This document shows, in pieces, positions 31,694 through 40,654 of a DNA stretch of 64,000 nt. How positions within the stretch are numbered: position 1 is the first letter of the stretch; the number at the start of each line of letters is the position of its first letter. Under the pieces are notes generated by a model that had not been told where the DNA came from, searched no databases, and saw only the letters and a list, made by a program, of their open reading frames with translations. Source of the stretch: Bacillus bingmayongensis (GTDB taxonomy: Bacteria; Bacillota; Bacilli; Bacillales; Bacillaceae_G); assembly GCF_000299035.1 (NCBI RefSeq), contig NZ_JH921517.1, positions 1,291,317 through 1,355,316 of the forward strand, given 5' to 3'. Position numbers and translations under genes: made by a program.

Positions 31694-32605
31694 ATGAAAC
31701 GATGGCAAATGGAATGGCTCCTAATATCAGTTGCTTTAGTATGGGGAGCAAATTATACAATTGGAAAATATGGAGTGGCGTATATGTCATCCATTCAATT
31801 TAATAGCTTACGATTTTTAGTTGCATCACCGGTATTATTATTAATTACATTTTTTATAGAACGATCGTTACGTATTGAGAGAAAAGATTGGCTAAGGTTA
31901 CTAGCCGTTGGTATAGTTGGCACGACGCTTTATCAAACGTTATTTATGTTATCTGTAAAATATACTTCAGCAACAAATGCTTCACTATTAATTGCGATGT
32001 CACCTATTTTTACAGGGATTTTAGCAGTGCTACACAAACAAGAACGCTTTTCGATGAAGATTCAAATTGGTTCTTTATTATCGTTTAGCGGGGCAGCACT
32101 TGTGTTATTAACAGGGCATACGAATCAATCTACATATGAGTATGCTTGGCTTGGAAATCTAATTGGATTAGTTGCTGCGATTGCTTGGGGCTGGTATCCA
32201 ATACTTGCTCAGCCGCTTATTACAAAATATTCAGCGATGCGAGTGACATCTTGGTCTACATTAATTGGGATTGTACCACTCGTGATATATTGTTTATTCA
32301 ACGTACATACATTAACATGGCCGACAGATTCGCTAAGCTGGGGATCATTAGGGTACTCTATTATATTTGCTACAGTCTTTGGATTAGCGATGTGGTATGT
32401 TGGTATTAGTAAAATCGGTTCTACAAAAGTAATGGTGTATATGTATCTTGTCCCATTGTTTGCGGTTATTTTTGCGGCAGTAACTATTGGAGAAAGAATA
32501 AATATGACGCAATTGCTTGGTGGACTTGTTATATTTATTGGCTTGTACGTTGTGAAAAAAGGAACTGTAAAAAAGCCAGCTTTCAATTTGAAAAAAGTGA
32601 GTTAA
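31694..32605 (+). CDS. EamA family (DMT superfamily) transporter
   Basis: A 303-residue carrier with ten membrane segments and two EamA repeats: LISVALVWGANYTIGKYGV at the start of the first and WLGNLIGLVAAIAWGWYPIL at the start of the second. PLFAVIFAAVTIGERINMTQ is the typical end motif. EamA proteins usually export amino acids or metabolites. The divergent MocR gene and shared operator boxes suggest that it exports a compound sensed by that regulator. ATG 31694 follows AAGGAGAG; an earlier ATG at 31634 lies inside the operator region and is unlikely. Confidence 0.88.
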   Translation: MKRWQMEWLLISVALVWGANYTIGKYGVAYMSSIQFNSLRFLVASPVLLLITFFIERSLRIERKDWLRLLAVGIVGTTLYQTLFMLSVKYTSATNASLLIAMSPIFTGILAVLHKQERFSMKIQIGSLLSFSGAALVLLTGHTNQSTYEYAWLGNLIGLVAAIAWGWYPILAQPLITKYSAMRVTSWSTLIGIVPLVIYCLFNVHTLTWPTDSLSWGSLGYSIIFATVFGLAMWYVGISKIGSTKVMVYMYLVPLFAVIFAAVTIGERINMTQLLGGLVIFIGLYVVKKGTVKKPAFNLKKVS

Positions 32606-32609
32606 TGTT

Positions 32610-32646
32610 AAAATGACCTCTTTCTGTAGAAAGGGGTCATTTTTGT
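32610..32646 (+). terminator. Terminator after the EamA gene
   Basis: aaaatgacctctttc (32610-32624) pairs with gaaaggggtcatttt (32630-32644) with one G-U, followed by tgtttt. Confidence 0.75.
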
Positions 32647-32930
32647 TTTGGTAGTGATAGAGCTTGTTTCACGGCCCATTGTTGATGTTCGTGTATCAGT
32701 AGATGTTGTGTTTCGGAAGGGGAAAGCCATTGCAAAATGTGATCTTTTTCGGAAGTGTTATGTTGTGTTCGCATTTTTTTACAAATATAAAAATATCCAT
32801 CGTTTAAATAGTATGTATCTTCATTTTCAGCATAAAAATATTGTTCAGAATTTGCGGAACAACATATAATTGGGCAACGAATGTTTGGTTTAAGAGATAA
32901 TATTGAAACATGGAGTAATATGATGTCTGT
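32637..32930 (-). pseudogene. C-terminal fragment of a Nudix-type hydrolase
   Basis: On the minus strand a frame is open from 32930 to TGA 32639-32637. It encodes YFYAENEDTYYLNDGYFYIC, then SEKDHILQWLSP and LLIHEHQQWAVKQALSL, which look like the end of Nudix proteins (the EKDHxLxWLxxxEA and HxxQxWA elements). The Nudix box and the start codon are missing. It overlaps the terminator of the EamA gene. Identification is from memory of the pattern. Confidence 0.45.
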
Positions 32931-33196
32931 CTATATTCCTAAATGTTAATATTTTTAAAGTTTAAAGTAGAAAAGGGAACATAGAGAAGTTCTCTTTCTT
33001 ATTTAGCTAACGGGTGCTTTTCTTGAATAACAAGCGTTAAAAGTGATCAATCTTTTTTATAAAAATCACATACTTAATTAAAGCAGTAACTCCATTTTGA
33101 ACAATCTTTTTTCAAAATGGGGGTTATGGTGAAGTTTTTAATCAGTCTTTATTCTAAAGCTATACCTTCGTAATAGAGGTCGTTTTTTGATTAAAC
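32931..33196. other. Intergenic, no gene recognised
   Basis: 266 bp. A stem-loop ccattttga/tcaaaatgg (33092-33100, 33112-33120) lies here, without a clear T-run. No supported open frame. Confidence 0.4.
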
Positions 33197-34116
33197 TTAA
33201 TTTCCTGTTTGGGAGATTTGACTAACAATTTGGCTCAAAGCCTCGTTTATTGGTGTGGTAGGGCGACCAAGTAATTTTTCTAAATCGTTGCTCTCTATCT
33301 CTAATTCACCATCTCGAATACCTTTTTGCATGTTTACGAGCATAGAAAGATAGGATTCTGGTACCCCTGCACCTTTCATAATATCAGCATAAGTAGCGTC
33401 ATCAACCTTCTGCATAGGTACTTCTTTACCCAATACAACGCCAAGAGCAGATACCAGTTCTTCCTGAGTCAATAACTTGCCAGAAAGCTCGTAGACCGTA
33501 TTCTCGTGTCCATTTCCAGTTAGTACAGTTGCCGCAGCCTCTGCATAATCTTGTTGTAGTGCCCAGCCAACCTTACCATTTCCTACTGATGTCACCCAAG
33601 GAGCTTCTGCTAGGGCACCTTGAATGCTCGGAATTTCATTCTCCAAGTACCAGTTGTTGCGTAAGAAGGAGTAAGGAATGCCAGTTTTCAAAATAGCTTC
33701 TTCTCTAGCTCGATGAGTTGGGGCAAGGAATAAGTTACTTTCACATGCATTTGTTACACTATTGGGGCAAGGAATAAGTTACTTTCACATGCATTTGTTA
33801 CACTAGTATAAGCAATAAATTTAACTTGAGCACGCTGAGCAGCAGCTACAGCATTAGTATGCTGTCTAATTATTGTTTCATCATCCCCAACCGTAGAAAT
33901 AATTAAAAGTCGATCAATTCCTGCAAAAGCAGTATCCAATGTTTCTGGACGATCAAAATCTCCTTGGCGAACTTCCACTCCACGAGCTCGGAATCCTTCC
34001 GCTTTCTCTGGATTGCGGACACTTACAGCCAGTTGACTTGCTGATACAGTTTTCAGTAGTGTTTCTACAACTTTCGTTCCCAATTTTCCTGTTGCACCTG
34101 TTACTAGCATTTTCAT
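33197..34116 (-). pseudogene. NmrA/SDR-type NAD(P)-binding oxidoreductase broken by a 44-bp tandem duplication
   Basis: Start ATG 34116 behind GGAGG. The N-terminal part MKMLVTGATGKLGTKVVETLL is a Rossmann motif (GATGKLG) of the NmrA/quinone-oxidoreductase-2 group. It continues to SVTNACESNLFLAP, where a tandem duplication of 44 bp (33718-33761, 33762-33805) shifts the frame. The rest, LKTGIPYSFLRNNWYLENE to the end at 33197, lies in another frame. Removing one copy restores ...FLAPTHRAREEAILKTGIPY and a protein of about 290 residues. It is divergent from an HxlR regulator, a common pairing for electrophile or quinone responses. Confidence 0.9.
33718..33805. repeat. 44-bp perfect tandem duplication
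   Basis: Two identical copies, 33718-33761 and 33762-33805, each starting ttggggcaaggaataag and ending tttgttacacta. 44 is not a multiple of three, so it breaks the oxidoreductase frame. Confidence 0.95.
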
Positions 34117-34247
34117 TGTCTTTTCCTCCAATCTATTATGTCGTAATGATTGTTGTTATAACAGTATGTCACAGCAGTGTAACCTCTTCTATTACCTCTA
34201 AACGTAATCATTACTTATTGTGCACTCATCTGTTTATATAAAGATTT

Positions 34248-34268
34248 TACTTGTTGAGTTATCAAGTA
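34248..34268. promoter_or_regulatory. Candidate HxlR operator in the divergent promoter region
   Basis: tacttg (34248-34253) and caagta (34263-34268) form an inverted pair with a 9-bp spacer between the oxidoreductase gene and the HxlR gene. Assigned by symmetry and position only. Confidence 0.35.
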
Positions 34269-34367
34269 TAGGTATATAGTATATCCATAGTTCAAATAAT
34301 AAAAGTAGGCATTTTTTTATGACGTAGTCACAAAAATAGTACCATTATGACAGAGAGGGAAAATACA

Positions 34368-34760
34368 ATGGCTCGATTTAAATTTCAAGGAGAAACACCT
34401 CCTAATAATCAAGAAGAAATATGTTCTTTGACGCTTACTCAAAATGTAATTGCTGGAAGATGGAAAATTATTATTTTGTGGTATCTGAGTCAGCAAACAA
34501 GAAGATTTAATGAACTTCAAAGATTATTACCGGGCATTTCAAAAGGAATTTTGACAAGGCAACTGAGAGAATTGGAAGAGGATGGAATGGTTCACAGGGA
34601 AGTGTATAAAGAAGTACCTCCTAAAGTAGAATACTCGCTAACACCACAAGGGAAAAGCTTTATCCCAGTACTGGACATTATGGGGGAGTGGGGTAAAAAA
34701 TATATGGAGATTAAACAAAAGGAACAAAATTTCTCCACTTCTTCCGATTATTATAATTAA
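34368..34760 (+). CDS. HxlR family transcriptional regulator
   Basis: A 130-residue MarR-like winged-helix regulator of the HxlR group: [60 protein letters not shown] and [11 protein letters not shown] cysteine near the start (CSLT) is a redox-sensing residue in some HxlR proteins. I start at ATG 34368 behind GAGAGGG; the ATG at 34347 lacks a box. It is divergent from the broken NmrA-type gene, its presumed target, so its regulon here may be without use. Confidence 0.88.
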   Translation: MARFKFQGETPPNNQEEICSLTLTQNVIAGRWKIIILWYLSQQTRRFNELQRLLPGISKGILTRQLRELEEDGMVHREVYKEVPPKVEYSLTPQGKSFIPVLDIMGEWGKKYMEIKQKEQNFSTSSDYYN

Positions 34761-34773
34761 AAATAGAAAAAAA

Positions 34774-34805
34774 TGGCATAAAAACGCAAATCTATGCCAC
34801 TTTTT
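34774..34805 (+). terminator. Terminator after the HxlR gene
   Basis: tggcata (34774-34780) and tatgcca (34793-34799), then ctttttaaa. Confidence 0.65.
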
Positions 34806-34917
34806 AAATGTAGTGTAGGGCTTTAATAAATTTAATGGAAGAAAGACGGAGGGAATGTCGTGGTGGCTTGTTTGATTTTCTAATGGAATAACGAAAATGT
34901 GACTTTTGGTGATCAAA

Positions 34918-34943
34918 ATAAAAGAGCGCCCGTGATTGCGCTC
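34918..34943 (-). terminator. Terminator after the ornithine cyclodeaminase-like gene
   Basis: gagcgc (34943-34938 read on the minus strand) pairs with gcgctc (34929-34924), followed by tttta on the minus strand. Confidence 0.6.
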
Positions 34944-35023
34944 ATATACATTATTTTATTCATTATAAACCTTGAAATGTCGTGCGTGACGGGTATTTAT
35001 AGATTTTACGTAATGTTGACGAG

Positions 35024-36001
35024 TCACTTTATATGTAACTTTTCCGTATATTTTTGATAAATCGAACCAGCCACTACTGTATCTAAAAAGGCAACCCCTA
35101 CAGATTTAAATAAAGTAATTTCATCAGAGTGTGTCCGTCCTTTTTTATGTCCTAAAATTATATCACCAAGCTCACTATATACATTTGCAAAATCCCATTC
35201 GTTTTTTTCACTCGCGATTAGGAAATCTCCAGCTTCGTGCTGAACACCTTCTAGTGTGTCTACAATAATTTTATCGCTGCGCTCTAATGTGGTGAAATCG
35301 AGTTCTTGCATATGAGGTTGATAAGAGCCAATTCCATTAATGTGAGTCCCTCGTTTTAAGTGTTTTCCGTCAAACACAGGAGTAGTGGAAGTTGTACTGC
35401 AAATTACAATATCAGCGATTGCAACAGCATCATCTGCTGATTCTATAATCTCAATTGTTCCGCTCCAATTTGGATATAAGGAGAGTAAATGATTCTTAAA
35501 TTCAAATGCTTTTTGTATGGTACGATTCACAAGAAGAATACGGGTTAGAGAGCGAACTTCCATAACTGCTTGTATTTGCCCGAGTGCTTGAGCGCCGCAT
35601 CCAATAACAACGCAGACTCTAGAATCTTGCCGAGCGAAATGCTCTGTTGCAATACCGCTCATTGCTCCTGTACGTAGTGTTGTTAAATAGGAGGCCTCAA
35701 TTGTCGCAACATGCTCACCGGTATTCGTTTCTGTTAAAACGATCAAGCTTTGCAGTGCTTTTTTTCCTTTTTGAGTATTTTGAGGGAAGATACTAACGAT
35801 TTTCGTAGATGCAAATTCGATTGGAGCTACATAAGAGGGCATATAAAGAGAGTTTGCCTCATCTTGAGAGTGTTGTACATTCAGCCGTACAGGTGTTGTA
35901 ATTTCGTTGTTCATATAATATTGAAATGCTTTTTCTACATCTTGCAAGCAATCTTTCATTTTATAAATGTCTTTTACCATTTTTTCTGTAATATGAATCA
36001 T
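35024..36001 (-). CDS. Ornithine cyclodeaminase / mu-crystallin family protein
   Basis: A 325-residue NAD(P)-dependent enzyme of the OCD/mu-crystallin family. LTTLRTGAMSGIATEHFAR is the family's substrate and phosphate region, VCVVIGCGAQALGQ is the Rossmann loop, and NGIGSYQPHMQELD with VDTLEGVQHEAGD completes the signature. Members include ornithine cyclodeaminase, alanine dehydrogenase (archaeal type), and imine reductases; the substrate cannot be decided. It follows the MHS transporter gene by 54 bp on the same strand, so the pair may take up and convert an amino or imino acid. Confidence 0.88.
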   Translation of the reverse strand: MIHITEKMVKDIYKMKDCLQDVEKAFQYYMNNEITTPVRLNVQHSQDEANSLYMPSYVAPIEFASTKIVSIFPQNTQKGKKALQSLIVLTETNTGEHVATIEASYLTTLRTGAMSGIATEHFARQDSRVCVVIGCGAQALGQIQAVMEVRSLTRILLVNRTIQKAFEFKNHLLSLYPNWSGTIEIIESADDAVAIADIVICSTTSTTPVFDGKHLKRGTHINGIGSYQPHMQELDFTTLERSDKIIVDTLEGVQHEAGDFLIASEKNEWDFANVYSELGDIILGHKKGRTHSDEITLFKSVGVAFLDTVVAGSIYQKYTEKLHIK

Positions 36002-36055
36002 TTAGATTATCCTCCTTTTTAATAGAAAAGGGGGAGTTGAAAATCCCCCGATTGA

Positions 36056-37357
36056 CTAGGCTTGTATATCTTGATTTTGTATATTCTCTGCAATATGCTT
36101 CGTTGAAACTGCAGCGATAGCAATTAAAGAGATGCAGCAAGTAAGTACAATATATAAGGCGACTGGAATCCATGAATTGTTATACACATTCATTAAATAA
36201 GCAGCAATCATTGGAGCTGTCCCGCCAGCTAGTGCAGCACCTAGTTGATAACCTAACGTAACGCCAGTGTATCGAACTTGAGTGGAGAAGATTTCAGAGA
36301 ATAATGTACCCAAAACAGCCGTTACAGGTGCCCATAAAATTCCTAAACCAATGACAGTTGCGATAATGATAGAAAAGGTTGTTCCTTGGTTTAGTAGTAA
36401 GAAATAGGGAAATGCATATAAAAGAATCGCAACGGTACCCCATATGTACATTTTCTTTCTTCCAATTGAATCTGAAAGTTTTCCCATAATAGGAATCATA
36501 ATGGTAGTAATGAGCATAGCGATTGTAACGGCATTTAGGACAGTTGTATTCGGTAATTTCAGCTGTGATGTTCCATAGGAAACAATGAATGTTGAGAAAA
36601 TATAGAAGGGACCTGTTTCAGCTACCTTTGCGCCTGTAGCAATAAGTACGGATTTCCAATGATGACGCAAAGTATCAGCAATAGGTAGTTTTGAAATGTT
36701 TCCGCTTTCTTTTGCCTTTTTGAAATCGGGTGTTTCATCTAAACCATTTCGAATCCATAACCCTATGAATACCAATACTGCACTTAAAATAAACGGAATT
36801 CGCCATCCCCATGTCACAAAACTATCACCAGAAATCATTGTCATGAAAGATATAGCGGCAGTTCCGAGTAACATTCCAATTGTAACACCCATTTGAGGAA
36901 TACTACCAAAAAATCCTTTTCTTTCCTTCGGTGCATATTCTACTGCAAGGAGTAAAGCACCTCCCCATTCTCCCCCAATTCCTAATCCCTGAATAATTCT
37001 TAGTAATATTAAAAGAATAGGAGCTAGTATACCGATAGTTTCATATGAAGGGAGTAAGCCAATACATACTGTTGCTCCTCCCATAAGAGAAAGTGTTAAC
37101 ACAAGTGTCTTTTTTCTTCCTATTTTGTCACCAATATGACTGAAAATAATACCTCCAAGTGGACGGATAAAAAATGGAATACCAAAAGAAAGATAAGAAA
37201 GCATAAGTGCGACAAGGGGATCCTCGTTTACAAAAAATAATTTGTTAAATACAAGTGCGGCAGCAGTTCCATATAAGAAGAAATCAAACCATTCAATAGA
37301 ACTACCAATCAAACTAGCTATTAATGCTTTTTTCTGGACAGAGCTTTGTTGATTCAT
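36056..37357 (-). CDS. MHS-family (MFS) metabolite:proton symporter
   Basis: A 433-residue major-facilitator transporter of the metabolite:H+ symporter type. SLIGSSIEWFDFFLYGTAAA in helix 1, HIGDKIGRKKTLVLTLSLMG (the loop 2-3 motif), GIGGEWGGALLLAVEYAPK in helix 4-5 and LSDSIGRKKMY in the second half are all typical of the ProP/ShiA/KgtP group. Substrates are organic acids, betaines or shikimate. Its partner enzyme downstream suggests an amino or imino acid, without proof. ATG 37357 follows AAGGGGTG. Confidence 0.9.
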   Translation of the reverse strand: MNQQSSVQKKALIASLIGSSIEWFDFFLYGTAAALVFNKLFFVNEDPLVALMLSYLSFGIPFFIRPLGGIIFSHIGDKIGRKKTLVLTLSLMGGATVCIGLLPSYETIGILAPILLILLRIIQGLGIGGEWGGALLLAVEYAPKERKGFFGSIPQMGVTIGMLLGTAAISFMTMISGDSFVTWGWRIPFILSAVLVFIGLWIRNGLDETPDFKKAKESGNISKLPIADTLRHHWKSVLIATGAKVAETGPFYIFSTFIVSYGTSQLKLPNTTVLNAVTIAMLITTIMIPIMGKLSDSIGRKKMYIWGTVAILLYAFPYFLLLNQGTTFSIIIATVIGLGILWAPVTAVLGTLFSEIFSTQVRYTGVTLGYQLGAALAGGTAPMIAAYLMNVYNNSWIPVALYIVLTCCISLIAIAAVSTKHIAENIQNQDIQA

Positions 37358-37587
37358 TATTTCACCCCTTTTGTAATTTAAATATTCTAATTATTAAAAA
37401 TATTTTATATAAAATTAATTCATATGTCAAAAGTTTAAGGTTGAAGGAGGTAGCATTGTAAGTAGCAAATATTATAAAGTGATGCTTTTCATTAGAATAG
37501 AATGGTTTTGAGTAATAGTAAGTATTCGTGTTCATCTAATAATTAGAAGTATAAATTAGGAAATAATAGGATGAGAGGAAGAGAGAA

Positions 37588-38058
37588 ATGAAAGTAAGAC
37601 AAGTTCAAGGGGAAGATTATGTAACGATTCATTCCGTACTTAACGAGTGGTGGGGTGGGAGAAATATGGCTGATATGTTACCGAAACTTTTCTTTGTTCA
37701 TTTCCGAGAGACGAGTTTTATTATTGAACAGGACGGAGAGACTCTAGGGTTTTTATGTGGTTTTTTCTCACAAACATATATTGATGAAGCATACGTTCAT
37801 TTTATTGGAGTGAATCCAAAGTATCGAAGAAAAGGCATAGCTTCTACGCTATATTCTTATTTTTTCGATGCAGCTCGTGCAAATAATCGTCACATCATAA
37901 AAGCGGTAACTTCTCCAGTAAATAAAAAATCAATTCAATTTCATCAAGATATTGGATTTGAAATTGAAACAGGTGATGGAGAAGTAGATGGAGTATCTGT
38001 ACATACAAATTATGATGGGGAGAGAGGGAGTAGGGTTTTGTTTGTGAAGAGGGTGTAG
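37588..38058 (+). CDS. GNAT family N-acetyltransferase
   Basis: A 156-residue acetyltransferase. YVHFIGVNPKYRRKGIASTLYS contains the acetyl-CoA loop RRKGIA, and VNKKSIQFHQDIGFEIE is the usual C-terminal helix-strand. The ending DGERGSRVLFVKRV resembles a GNAT subgroup common in Bacillus. ATG 37588 follows GAGGAAGAG. Substrate unknown. It lies 31 bp before the histidine phosphatase gene, possibly co-transcribed. Confidence 0.85.
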   Translation: MKVRQVQGEDYVTIHSVLNEWWGGRNMADMLPKLFFVHFRETSFIIEQDGETLGFLCGFFSQTYIDEAYVHFIGVNPKYRRKGIASTLYSYFFDAARANNRHIIKAVTSPVNKKSIQFHQDIGFEIETGDGEVDGVSVHTNYDGERGSRVLFVKRV

Positions 38059-38089
38059 ATGATTATAAACTATGTAAAGGAGGGGGACT

Positions 38090-38662
38090 ATGAAAACTTT
38101 CATTTACATGGTGAGACATGGCGAATCACCAATAACAGAAGGAAATGAAAGAACAAGAGGGTTAACTGAGAAAGGGAAATTAGATACTCATCGAATAACT
38201 GATATATTACAAGGAGAGGGTATTGAAGTTTTCGTTTCAAGTCCATACAGTCGATCAATCCTAACGATTCAGGAGTTAGCTAAACGTTTAGGACAAGAAG
38301 TTTTAGTATTTGAAGATCTAAAAGAGAGAATTTTTTCTGCTGGAGACAAGCGAATATCTGATAAGGAATTATTGCCTTTGTTAAAGAAGTCGTTTTCTGA
38401 TCCAAACTTTGCTTTAACGGGAGGGGAGTCTAATGCAGTTTGTCAGAACCGAGCTATAAAAATTTTAAAAGAATTATTAAAGACATATCGAGGACAGAAG
38501 GTAGTATTAGGCACTCATGGAGCTATTATGACTTTGATGATGGGGTATTATGACAGTCAGTACGATTTGAATTTTTTACTACATACATCAAAACCAGATA
38601 TATACAGAATGGAATTTCATGGTCAGGAATTGGTGGAGGTTAAAAGGTTGTGGAAATGTTAA
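38090..38662 (+). CDS. Histidine phosphatase family protein (phosphoglycerate mutase-like)
   Basis: A 190-residue member of the histidine phosphatase superfamily. The phosphate-accepting His10 is in MVRHGES, the second arginine in SSPYSRSILT, and the second catalytic histidine in LGTHGAIMTLMM. FALTGGESN lies between. The enzyme removes phosphate from small molecules or proteins; the specific substrate is not evident. ATG 38090 follows AAAGGAGGGGG, a strong box. Confidence 0.88.
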   Translation: MKTFIYMVRHGESPITEGNERTRGLTEKGKLDTHRITDILQGEGIEVFVSSPYSRSILTIQELAKRLGQEVLVFEDLKERIFSAGDKRISDKELLPLLKKSFSDPNFALTGGESNAVCQNRAIKILKELLKTYRGQKVVLGTHGAIMTLMMGYYDSQYDLNFLLHTSKPDIYRMEFHGQELVEVKRLWKC

Positions 38663-39074
38663 CAGAGGTGTTTAAATTCCCCGCTATCTAAAATCTAGAT
38701 TTGGAGCGTTATCTATTAACTCCAAACTACATTACATACTGTATTTTGATCCAATAATGGCTATTTTATATTATATTCATGCAAGTTCCTTGCTTTCTAC
38801 TAACGAAACTAATAATAGTCATAGGAAAGAGATAAGTTTGTTTGCCAATTCCCTAAGTTTATTAAAATACGAAAAAACCTACTTTTTGATTGAAAGCAGG
38901 GCTTTGCTTATTAAAGCACTACACTACATTGAACAAAAGCAACATCATTTGTTTACAGTGCATGAATAAACAAGCATCAATTTTTTCATCATCCCCGTAA
39001 CTTTTAAGATAGGAAAATCGTTATATAAAATGAATACTAAATTTATAGGTTATGAAAATGAATGGGGGAAAATT
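38663..39074. other. Intergenic region, 412 bp, no gene recognised
   Basis: Contains a short inverted repeat tttggag/ctccaaa (38700-38706, 38720-38726) without T-run and a 70-codon frame at 38757-38969 that lacks a ribosome binding site and resembles no family. Probably decayed sequence. Confidence 0.4.
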
Positions 39075-40112
39075 ATGAAGGTCCTTATATTAGGAGGTAC
39101 TCGTTTTTTAGGAAGGGCTTTAGTAGAAGAAGCATTGAAAAGAGGGCATGAAGTTACCTTATTTAATCGTGGCACGAATCAAGATGTATTTCTTGAAGTA
39201 GAACAGCTAATCGGCAATAGAGACAGTGATGTATCAGTCTTAGCAAATCGAAAATGGGATGTTGTAATGGATACATGTGGATTTGCTCCCCATCAAATGA
39301 AAAAGATTGCTGCTGTACTTGGAGACAACATCGAACAGTATACATTCATATCAAGTATTTCTACTTATAAAGATTGGATTCCCCTTCATATTAAGGAAGA
39401 CTATCATTTACATCCTATGCCGCCTAGTGATAAGTTGAAAGCGGTTGAGGAAGGGGAAATCTCTCCTTATGAATATTATGGTGCGTTGAAAGTGCTATGT
39501 GAAGCAGAAGCAGAGGAACATTGGCCAAATCGTGTTTTGCATATTAGAGCAGGGCTTCTTGTTGGACCATTTGACTATACGGAACGGCTCCCGTACTGGG
39601 TTCAACGTGTAGCACAAGGTGGAAAAGTACTGGTGCCGGGACGTTCAGATCGTCCTATTCAATTGATTGACGTAAAAGATGTAGCAACTTGGGCGTTTGA
39701 TATGTCAGAAAATAGAAAAGTAGGCACGTTTAATGTAACAGGACCGAATGGTGAATTGACGATAGAAGAACTATTAAATACTTGTAAAGCAGTAACAAAT
39801 AGCGATGCCGAATTTGTATGGGCAGAAGAACAATTTCTATTTGAGCATAACGTACAGCCGTGGACGGAGATGCCTTTATGGATTCCTGAACACTTCCCGT
39901 TAGAAGGAGAGACAGAACCGTGGAAAGGTAGTTTTTTCATCAATATAGAAAAGGCTGTTAGTGCTGGTCTTTCATTCAGGCCCATTGAAGATACCATTTA
40001 TGATGTATATCAATGGGAGAAATCGAGGGAGGATACAGAACGAAAAGCAGGTATATCAAGAGAAAGAGAGGCGGAATTGCTAGAGGATTGGTTTCAAAAG
40101 GAGAGATTGTGA
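39075..40112 (+). CDS. NAD-dependent epimerase/dehydratase family protein
   Basis: A 345-residue extended short-chain dehydrogenase. VLILGGTRFLGRALVEEA carries the NAD-binding loop GGTRFLG at residues 7-13. The active-site pair is in YEYYGALK (Tyr-x-x-x-Lys), after SSISTY. GLLVGPFDYTERLPYWVQR and DVATWAF are seen in epimerases acting on nucleotide-linked or other sugars. I start at ATG 39075, behind TGGGGGA; the upstream ATG at 39030 lacks a box and adds residues before the Rossmann fold. The substrate is unknown, and the gene is alone between terminators. Confidence 0.85.
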   Translation: MKVLILGGTRFLGRALVEEALKRGHEVTLFNRGTNQDVFLEVEQLIGNRDSDVSVLANRKWDVVMDTCGFAPHQMKKIAAVLGDNIEQYTFISSISTYKDWIPLHIKEDYHLHPMPPSDKLKAVEEGEISPYEYYGALKVLCEAEAEEHWPNRVLHIRAGLLVGPFDYTERLPYWVQRVAQGGKVLVPGRSDRPIQLIDVKDVATWAFDMSENRKVGTFNVTGPNGELTIEELLNTCKAVTNSDAEFVWAEEQFLFEHNVQPWTEMPLWIPEHFPLEGETEPWKGSFFINIEKAVSAGLSFRPIEDTIYDVYQWEKSREDTERKAGISREREAELLEDWFQKERL

Positions 40113-40155
40113 AGAGGATATAATCGTATCCAACAGAAGGAAATTTAAACATAGT

Positions 40156-40193
40156 ATCCTAAATTAGAGTACTCTAATTTAGGATTTTTTTAT
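40156..40193 (+). terminator. Terminator after the epimerase gene
   Basis: A contiguous 30-bp palindrome, atcctaaattagagt (40156-40170) and actctaatttaggat (40171-40185), followed by ttttttta. Confidence 0.85.
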
Positions 40194-40262
40194 TTCGTGT
40201 TTTAACTATTAAATATATAGAGGTAATATTTATAGTAGTTAAAGTATTTAAGGTGGTGGAGA

Positions 40263-40503
40263 AATTTTAAGAAGTTTCTTCATCATATAAACAAAGGCAA
40301 ATCTTATAAAAAATATTTTAAAGTTCAGGGTTAAAAAGAAACTTGTAAAAGAGTTAGATTATAAGCAAGTTAAAGCGATATTAGATGCATGCCATACAAA
40401 ACGAGATAAGTTACTTATTATGCTAATACTTGGATTAAAAAAGCTTAAAACGGGAATGGCAAGGTATTTAATTCCTAATCTAAGTGAGGAGTATTTAGAG
40501 TAA
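40263..40503 (+). pseudogene. Remnant of a tyrosine recombinase (phage-type integrase)
   Basis: Two overlapping frames read as one degraded protein. The first, from about 40269, gives KKFLHHINKGKSYKKYFKVQ and then stops. The second gives VKKKLVKELDYKQVKAILDA followed by CHTKRDKLLIMLILGL, the entry to the catalytic domain of tyrosine recombinases (the LDACHxxRDxLLIML motif). After that the match is lost and the frame ends at TAA 40501-40503. At least one frameshift and a large deletion separate it from a working integrase. It marks a former mobile element here. Confidence 0.65.
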
Positions 40504-40529
40504 GAAATAACTTTTCTTATTGAGCTAAC

Positions 40530-40560
40530 GGAAAGGATAGTTCAATAAGCCTTTCCTTTT
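40530..40560 (+). terminator. Terminator-like hairpin after the integrase remnant
   Basis: ggaaagg (40530-40536) pairs with cctttcc (40550-40556), followed by tttta. Confidence 0.55.
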
Positions 40561-40654
40561 ACGTTTCTCTAACCTAATGTGATAGGTACTCACCTATGTT
40601 TACAAAAATGAATATCTTATTGTTGAAAACCGTTTTAAATAGGGAGGAATCTTC

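Noticed and set aside
38757-38969. 70-codon plus-strand frame in the gap before the epimerase gene
   Set aside because: No ribosome binding site and composition like non-coding DNA; left within the intergenic entry.
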